Assembly (NCBI RefSeq): GCF_019754935.1
Contig: NZ_JAGSOA010000002.1
Span: forward strand, 124,001-188,000
Direction: 5' to 3'
Length of the DNA stretch: 64,000 nucleotides
Origin: Corynebacterium parakroppenstedtii
GTDB lineage: Bacteria; Actinomycetota; Actinomycetes; Mycobacteriales; Mycobacteriaceae
Under the pieces are notes generated by a model that saw nothing but the letters and a program-made list of their open reading frames with translations, had not been told where the DNA came from and did no database searches. Position 1 is the stretch's first letter. Each line of letters starts with the position of its first letter. Positions 57,903-64,000 of the stretch are shown here, one piece after another. A program made the translations under genes and the position numbers.

Positions 57903-58325
57903 GACAATCACCGTCCTTGTCCTATAACGATATTCCCGTTAAACGCGATGTGGAGGCGATGGGTGATATGAAAAGCTATGCCTCGGGCATATCTACACCC
58001 TATTCCTTGACCGTGATGCCAGTAGGTGTTGGGCCAGCACGGCGTGTGGTACCCAAGCTAGTCGATGGTGCCCAGCTCATCTTTAGTTATTGAGAAATCG
58101 ACATCGAGGGTGTGGATAGTGCACAGGTGTATCGTCGGAACGTGGGAAGGTTTTTCCCGACCGCGGCCGAAATGAATCGTGGTGTTAACTATCAATATAA
58201 TGTCTGCCACTCTGACACATCCCTTATTTTTGTTAGCGCAAGCTTGTGCGTTGTAGAAGGCCGTGTCATTCGCGGAGTAGCTCCCCGTTTTACAATATTT
58301 TCACTTATTTGAGAAAGGTAACGAC
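57903..58325. other. Intergenic region upstream of aldo/keto reductase
   Basis: 423 bp. The 66-codon frame at 58112-58312 has no family resemblance or ribosome-binding site. Just before the reductase gene an AT-rich part (TTTTACAATATTTTCAC) is a likely promoter. Confidence 0.4.
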
Positions 58326-59183
58326 ATGAGCGTCGTAAATAAAAAATATACGTTGGCCAACGGGGTTGAAATCCCGAAACTAGGGCTTGGTACCTGGTTT
58401 ATTGACGATGACAAAGCAGCGCAAGCTGTTCGCGATGCAGTGAAGATTGGTTACCGCAACATTGATACAGCTCAAGCGTATGGCAATGAGCGTGGAGTCG
58501 GGGAGGGGATACGGACCGCGGATATTCCGCGAGAGGATTTATTCGTCTCAACGAAGTTGGCTGCTGAAGTTAAGAATTACGATGAAGCAGTTAAATCTAT
58601 AGATGGATCCCTGGAGACCTTGGGGTTGGATTATGTAGACCTGATGCTCATTCATTCTCCACAACCGTGGGATGATTTCCGTGGTGGCGACTACTCCGAG
58701 GGGAACCGCCAAGCATGGCGTGCTTTGGAGGAAGCGTATCAAGCTGGGAAAATTCGTGCTATCGGCGTTTCGAACTTCTTGGAGTCGGACCTCAATAACA
58801 TCCTGGATTCTTGTTCGGTCAAGCCACTAGTTAATCAACTGCTTGTGCATGTGGGAAATACACCCCATGAACTGCTGTCTTTCTGCGCATCTAACGACAT
58901 ACTTGTTGAAGCCTATTCGCCAATTGCTCACGGCGAAATGCTGAAGAATAAAGACGTTGCCGAGATAGCGGAGAAATATGGCGTAAGTATTCCGCAACTG
59001 TGCATTCGTTACACCCTGCAATTGGGAACGGTATCGCTGCCAAAGACCGCCAATCCGGATCATATGCAGAGTAATGCAGACGTTGATTTCGTTATATCGG
59101 ATGAAGAAATGGATGCTCTGAAGAAACTAGATGCCCGGGATTATGGCGAGAGCAGCCAATTCCCCGTGTATTCCGGGAAATAA
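58326..59183 (+). CDS. Aldo/keto reductase (2,5-diketogluconate reductase-like)
   Basis: NADPH-dependent carbonyl reductase, 285 residues. Catalytic tetrad is visible: Asp in NIDTAQAYGNE (about 46-56, with Tyr53), Lys in FVSTKLAAE, His in LMLIHSPQPW. Further marks GKIRAIGVSNFLESDL and SLPKTANPDHMQSN for cofactor binding. Family members reduce 2,5-diketo-gluconate, methylglyoxal, diacetyl and other small carbonyls; the specific substrate is unknown. AAAGG precedes the ATG. Single gene between two regulatory regions and less than 1 kb after alsS. Confidence 0.9.
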   Translation: MSVVNKKYTLANGVEIPKLGLGTWFIDDDKAAQAVRDAVKIGYRNIDTAQAYGNERGVGEGIRTADIPREDLFVSTKLAAEVKNYDEAVKSIDGSLETLGLDYVDLMLIHSPQPWDDFRGGDYSEGNRQAWRALEEAYQAGKIRAIGVSNFLESDLNNILDSCSVKPLVNQLLVHVGNTPHELLSFCASNDILVEAYSPIAHGEMLKNKDVAEIAEKYGVSIPQLCIRYTLQLGTVSLPKTANPDHMQSNADVDFVISDEEMDALKKLDARDYGESSQFPVYSGK

Positions 59184-59238
59184 AGCTCGCTGCTGAGTGC
59201 ATAGTCCACCCAGTTACGACTATTCGCGCTCCATTCAC

Positions 59239-59273
59239 ACACCATTGGTTCGGCCAGACTCCACCAATGGTGT
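59239..59273. repeat. Inverted repeat between reductase gene and gdhA
   Basis: Perfect 11-bp arms ACACCATTGGT (59239-59249) and ACCAATGGTGT (59263-59273), 13-nt loop, no T-run. Lies about 100 bp before gdhA; could end the reductase transcript or be an operator for gdhA. Confidence 0.5.
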
Positions 59274-59275
59274 AG

Positions 59276-60715
<1,440 letters not shown>

Positions 60716-60757
60716 CAGCGAGTGATTGAGTAAGAAGTGGCTGAACCGTCCCCACGA

Positions 60758-60787
60758 TGAGGGGATCATGTATCCCCTCATTTCTTC
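60758..60787 (+). terminator. Terminator of gdhA
   Basis: TGAGGGGAT (60758-60766), loop CATGT, ATCCCCTCA (60772-60780), then TTTCTTC. Perfect 9-bp stem. Confidence 0.88.
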
Positions 60788-60826
60788 ATGAGGAATGTCT
60801 TACTAATCAACGGTGTTCCTATAAGC

Positions 60827-61867
60827 ATGAAGAAATTTGGGTCTTTGAGTTTCGGTCATTATTCGGGACGTGCGACCGATGGTAACGGATACACGGCTCG
60901 CAATGCTTTGCAAGAAGCCGTCGAATTAGCGAAAGCCGCCGATGAGTTAGGCGTTAATGGTGCATATCTTCGTGTGCATCACTATCTTCCGCAGCACGCG
61001 AGCCCCATTCCGTTATTGTCCGCCATGGCAGCGGTGACGAAGGATCTCGAAGTGGGCACTGGCGTCATTGACATGCGCTACGAAAACCCGCTTTACCTGG
61101 CGGAAGAGGCCGCTGCTCTCGACCTGCTCAGTAATGGCCGCGTTTCCCTCGGTGTGTCGCGGGGATCACCTGAAGCTGCTGATCGCGGTTGGGAGTCCTT
61201 TGGGTACACCGGCTCAACAGATCCTCGCGGTGCTGATATTGCTCACCAGCATTTCGACACCTTCCTCCGTGCAGTGCGCGGGGAACCCATGGCCACCGCC
61301 GCGGAGGATCAGTATCCGGCGATGTACCGGCCGGGCGCTGGTTTGCCGGTTATGCCTCAGTCGCCCGGTTTGGATCGTCGTATTTGGTGGGGTGCTGGCC
61401 GTCGTGAAACCGCAGAGTGGGCTGCTGAACAAGGTGTCAACCTGATGAGCTCCACGCTCCTTACTGAGGCCACTGGCGAAGCCTTCGCCGACCTCCAGGC
61501 GCAACAATTGCAGCACTACCACGACGCGTGGAAACGGGCAGGCCATGATTGGACCCCGCGTGTGTCGGTAAGCAGGACTATTTTTCCGATTATCGACGGC
61601 TACGACCGCAAACTCTACTTAGGAGGCCAATCCAAAGACGGTATTGGCGTGATCGACGGGGTGAATGCAACTTTTGGAAAGACCTACGCCGCCGAGCCAG
61701 ATCAACTCGTCGAACAATTGCGTAATGACGCAGCCGTTATGGATGCGGATACGCTTATGCTGACTATTCCGAGCCAGCTCGGCGTCGCAGCGAACAAGAA
61801 AATTCTTAAGTCCTTCGCTTTGTATGTCGCGCCCGAGCTCGGCTGGGAACCAGCTAATCAGGATTAA
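60827..61867 (+). CDS. LLM-class flavin-dependent oxidoreductase (luciferase-like)
   Basis: 346 residues from the ATG at 60827, which begins MKKFGSLSFGHYSG like its relatives; an ATG at 60788 would overlap the tail of the gdhA terminator. TIM-barrel flavin enzyme with ELGVNGAYLRVHHYLPQHAS, LEVGTGVIDMRYENPLYLAEE and LSNGRVSLGVSRGSPEA, features of alkanal-monooxygenase-like proteins using FMN or F420. Corynebacteria are usually thought to use FMN here. Substrate unknown. No clear ribosome-binding site, so possibly leaderless. Confidence 0.85.
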   Translation: MKKFGSLSFGHYSGRATDGNGYTARNALQEAVELAKAADELGVNGAYLRVHHYLPQHASPIPLLSAMAAVTKDLEVGTGVIDMRYENPLYLAEEAAALDLLSNGRVSLGVSRGSPEAADRGWESFGYTGSTDPRGADIAHQHFDTFLRAVRGEPMATAAEDQYPAMYRPGAGLPVMPQSPGLDRRIWWGAGRRETAEWAAEQGVNLMSSTLLTEATGEAFADLQAQQLQHYHDAWKRAGHDWTPRVSVSRTIFPIIDGYDRKLYLGGQSKDGIGVIDGVNATFGKTYAAEPDQLVEQLRNDAAVMDADTLMLTIPSQLGVAANKKILKSFALYVAPELGWEPANQD

Positions 61868-61881
61868 TTAACTGATGGAGA

Positions 61882-62547
61882 TTAGTTGTTAACGGGCTTG
61901 ACCTCGTCCTCGACGACCCACTTGTGGTTGGTGACTTTCATGCCATCGGCTTCATAATTCACCATGTACACAGTTTGGTCAGTAGAGGACACGATCTTTC
62001 CTTTGGTGCCCTTCATTCCTTTCATATGGTCTGCTTCGATAGTGACTCCGGTGCCATCAGGAATTCTTTCGGTGCCAGCATCTTTTATTTCTTGCTGAAC
62101 GACCCACTTGTGGTTTTTCACCGGCTTGCCACCATCCGTGGGCGTGTAATCCACCTCATATGTATAGGTGGAGAATGCTCCTGCGATCGTGGCCGTCGCG
62201 CCCTTCATGCCCTTCATATGGTCAGCGGTCAACGTGACTGTGCTGCCGACGGGGTAGGTAGGGTGAGCATCAACCGTGATGCCTTCTGGTGCGCCACCGC
62301 CGTCCATGGAATGATCCATCCCTTGGTGAGCGTCGTTGTCCTGAGAATCACTCGGCGCAGACGACTCTGACGTACTCGTTTCGGATGATGACGACTGCTG
62401 AGACGCAGTGGTGGTTGCTGAGGTTGTGTCCTCGGATGACTGGTCAGAATCTTCATCGACCGTGCACCCGCTGAGAACGAGTGCACTGCTGACAGCGCCC
62501 ACAGTGAGTAGTGAGGCAATACGGCTTCGGCGGCGTAATGAACGCAT
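61882..62547 (-). CDS. Lipoprotein with two DUF1541 (YdhK) domains
   Basis: 221 residues from the ATG at 62547, supported by AAGAGGG 3-4 nt before it and an immediate signal peptide; the longer frame to 62757 is not signal-like. Lipobox LSGC gives the lipidated Cys near 29. A Ser/Thr/Glu-rich stalk follows, then a HQGMDHSMDGGG Met/His segment and two DUF1541 repeats, each with VTLTADHMKGMKGA or TIEADHMKGMKGT and ending in NHKWVV. Met/His-rich DHMKGMKG suggests copper or other metal binding on the cell surface, as proposed for relatives; not shown. Confidence 0.87.
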   Translation of the reverse strand: MRSLRRRSRIASLLTVGAVSSALVLSGCTVDEDSDQSSEDTTSATTTASQQSSSSETSTSESSAPSDSQDNDAHQGMDHSMDGGGAPEGITVDAHPTYPVGSTVTLTADHMKGMKGATATIAGAFSTYTYEVDYTPTDGGKPVKNHKWVVQQEIKDAGTERIPDGTGVTIEADHMKGMKGTKGKIVSSTDQTVYMVNYEADGMKVTNHKWVVEDEVKPVNN

Positions 62548-62880
62548 GATCCCTCTTCTTTTATTTCTTATACTTCGCTGTTCTATACCACTAATACGCC
62601 CACTGTAATACGCCATTTTTCCCGAGGGTAGCGATTCACTTTTATTGCGCACCATTGTCGGCGCATCATCGTTCAGGCAAGATAATTCAACTTCGTGGGT
62701 TACTTGCCGACGTGCGCATCGTCGACGTGCCGACGATGGAAGGGCTGATAACCGCATCGCTCACACGCGTGAGTGGCAGAAGAGAGGAAGACCCACAGCG
62801 TCGAAACACAGCTAGCAGTCCGTCATCGGATCCGAGCGGAGTGGTGCGCCACTGGATCCCGAAGGAAAGCTATGCCAATC
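62548..62880. other. Intergenic region upstream of the DUF1541 gene
   Basis: 333 bp. The frames crossing it have no homology. Around 62565-62620 the sequence is AT-richer and likely holds the promoter of the minus-strand lipoprotein gene; nothing else was recognised. Confidence 0.35.
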
Positions 62881-63135
62881 TCACGCCATGGGGTTATAGA
62901 GTTTCGTATGAGTGACTAACACTTCGCGATCACCGGTGGGCTGTTGGAGTTCTTTATTCAGCTCCGCCATGACTGCTTCGCGTGCTCCGTCGTAGTCATC
63001 AAAAAAGCCGAGTACGTCACTATCTGATTTCTTTTCACCGTTATTCTTAACGACCACATAGGTGGCGGTGTCTGGAGCAGAAACCTGATGCTTAGTGTGG
63101 GTAAAAGGATCTCTATAGATGAATGACGTTGACAC
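62881..63135 (-). CDS. Small protein of unknown function
   Basis: 84 residues, no family recognised. Reads STSFIYRDPFTHTKHQVSAP then TATYVVVKNNGEKKSDSDVL, GFFDDYDGAREAVMAELNKE and ends with REVLVTHTKLYNPMA: an alternating beta-alpha-beta pattern of a small soluble domain without signal peptide. The GTG start at 63135 is well supported by AGGAG 8 nt before it. Alone on this strand, with 157 bp to the next gene. Confidence 0.65.
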   Translation of the reverse strand: MSTSFIYRDPFTHTKHQVSAPDTATYVVVKNNGEKKSDSDVLGFFDDYDGAREAVMAELNKELQQPTGDREVLVTHTKLYNPMA

Positions 63136-63292
63136 GAATAATTCTCCTGAGTTCTAAGTCCAGATTGTTAGGGCAATCGCCGGAAACAAGTTTAGTAGTT
63201 AGTTCACCAAAAGTGGGCGCGTATACCCCTCTATTTAGTGTTATGACCAATTATTGATACGGGACCGTTACAGTCCCGGCGTTCTAGCACCC

Positions 63293-64000
63293 TTATTCAT
63301 GGAGTGACGTGACAAAAGACCACAACAGGTCCGATGCTTGCGGAAGCGCATGAAGGAAATGATTAGGCTGATCAGCGCGTGAAGGATGCCACGTCACGCA
63401 ATACTCGAAGGACTCGGGCCGGGGCGTGTAGCTGATCCCAAAACCCTCCGGCACACTGGGCACAAAGGCATAGCGCACGAAATAATCGGCCCCACCAATT
63501 GATGTCGTGGAAAGGAAATCATATGTCGTTGCAGCAACACCCGGGTCGGTTAGAAACTCCGTCCCGGTGACCTCTTTGCCTTCTGCTTCCATAGCGGCGG
63601 CCGTAAACCGGAGACCCAAAAGGTGGCGATCAACGCCATCCCCACGCTTGCACGCCTTGACCCACGCTCGATGGGCGCCGAGGACATCGTCAAGATCCTG
63701 CCGCGTTGCCTCTCCACCAAGCAAAAGCGACGCGAATTTCACAGCTTGCGGAGTGACCGCACGCAAACACTCCGTGCGCCCGGCGCGATATTCACGCATG
63801 TCAACGGCTTCGTACACTCCTCGCGCCCGGCCGTAGATCAGGAGTTGCGCAATCGTCAAGATGAGCTGTTGCGCGGCGTCGGCACTAATTCGGAAGGGAA
63901 GCTGATCTGCCGGTGGGTGGGGGACCGTCACAATGCGTGTGGCGATATCGGCGAAATCCTGGGACACGTCACTGGCAGCTTCTTTGAGGACGGGGACGTC
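63293..64000 (-). CDS. Choline/carnitine O-acyltransferase, C-terminal part (5' end outside window)
   Basis: The frame is open from the window edge to a stop at 63293, 235 codons; the apparent GTG start at 63967 is internal. The reading matches the C-terminal half of choline/carnitine acyltransferases: ISADAAQQLILTIAQLL, the cofactor-site block YEAVDMREYRAGRTECLRA (compare YES..R.F..GRTE.IR), KACKRGDGVDRHLLGLR (the G-x-DRHL motif), LSTTSIGGADYFVRYAF and PEGFGISYTP. The catalytic His would lie upstream, outside the window. The family moves acyl groups between CoA and carnitine or choline and is uncommon in bacteria. Confidence 0.85.
   Translation of the reverse strand, partial: DVPVLKEAASDVSQDFADIATRIVTVPHPPADQLPFRISADAAQQLILTIAQLLIYGRARGVYEAVDMREYRAGRTECLRAVTPQAVKFASLLLGGEATRQDLDDVLGAHRAWVKACKRGDGVDRHLLGLRFTAAAMEAEGKEVTGTEFLTDPGVAATTYDFLSTTSIGGADYFVRYAFVPSVPEGFGISYTPRPESFEYCVTWHPSRADQPNHFLHALPQASDLLWSFVTSLHE

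Noticed and set aside
58112..58312. 66-codon plus-strand frame before the aldo/keto reductase gene
   Set aside because: No ribosome-binding site, no homology, and it ends inside the likely promoter.

Overview
The window reads as chromosomal DNA of an actinobacterium, most likely a Corynebacterium. The evidence is the mycothiol enzyme Mca, a MetPS-type methionine/alanine importer, a glutamate dehydrogenase that I recall as very close to the C. glutamicum enzyme, and two long blocks that follow the known mycobacterial/corynebacterial order: pth-rplY-prs-glmU-tetR-mfd-mazG-transglycosylase-eno-ftsB-DUF501-ppx, then greA-DUF4307-mca-small membrane protein-aroF-uppS-coaA-glyA and fumC-glpX-DUF4245-xseB-xseA-AI-2E-ychF. 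The C. kroppenstedtii group is a guess only; species cannot be settled without a database search.

Layout. 1-5.5 kb: release factor 3 (cut by the window edge), a nitronate monooxygenase, a large malic/malolactic-type enzyme and a Cys-rich unknown. 5.5-21 kb: translation, cell-wall-precursor, DNA-repair and division genes, with tRNA-Gln and tRNA-Leu. 21.1-25.3 kb: an accessory islet starting at tRNA-Leu, with two copies of the tRNA 3' end and flank about 0.7 kb apart, then a run of minus-strand genes for membrane, lipo- and secreted proteins. 25.6-34.9 kb: a BI-1 membrane protein, greA, mycothiol detoxification, aromatic and polyprenyl synthesis, CoA, serine/glycine and nicotinamide salvage. 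35-42 kb: acyl-CoA dehydrogenase with a crotonase, a divergent DUF5997/LysR-effector-domain pair, a GNAT enzyme, and a TetR-controlled drug exporter. 42-54.7 kb: fumarase, class II FBPase, exonuclease VII, two tandem AI-2E transporters, metP-metS (metS is only 54 residues) and ychF. 54.7-64 kb: a less conserved stretch with a decayed MDR dehydrogenase, a catabolic (AlsS-type) acetolactate synthase, an aldo/keto reductase, gdhA, an LLM oxidoreductase, a DUF1541 lipoprotein, and the C-terminal part of a choline/carnitine acyltransferase.

The most notable points are the fusion of DUF501 to exopolyphosphatase in one ORF, the AlsS and malolactic-like enzymes that recall lactic-acid-bacterial carbon overflow, the tRNA-Leu islet with a secreted glycine-zipper peptide, the HTH-less LysR domain beside DUF5997, the choline/carnitine acyltransferase fragment, and disordered insertions in otherwise conserved enzymes. 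I saw no CRISPR array, intact prophage or transposase. Start codons were revised from the longest ORF wherever a better ribosome-binding site or family length supported it. Coordinates of motifs and hairpins were read by eye.
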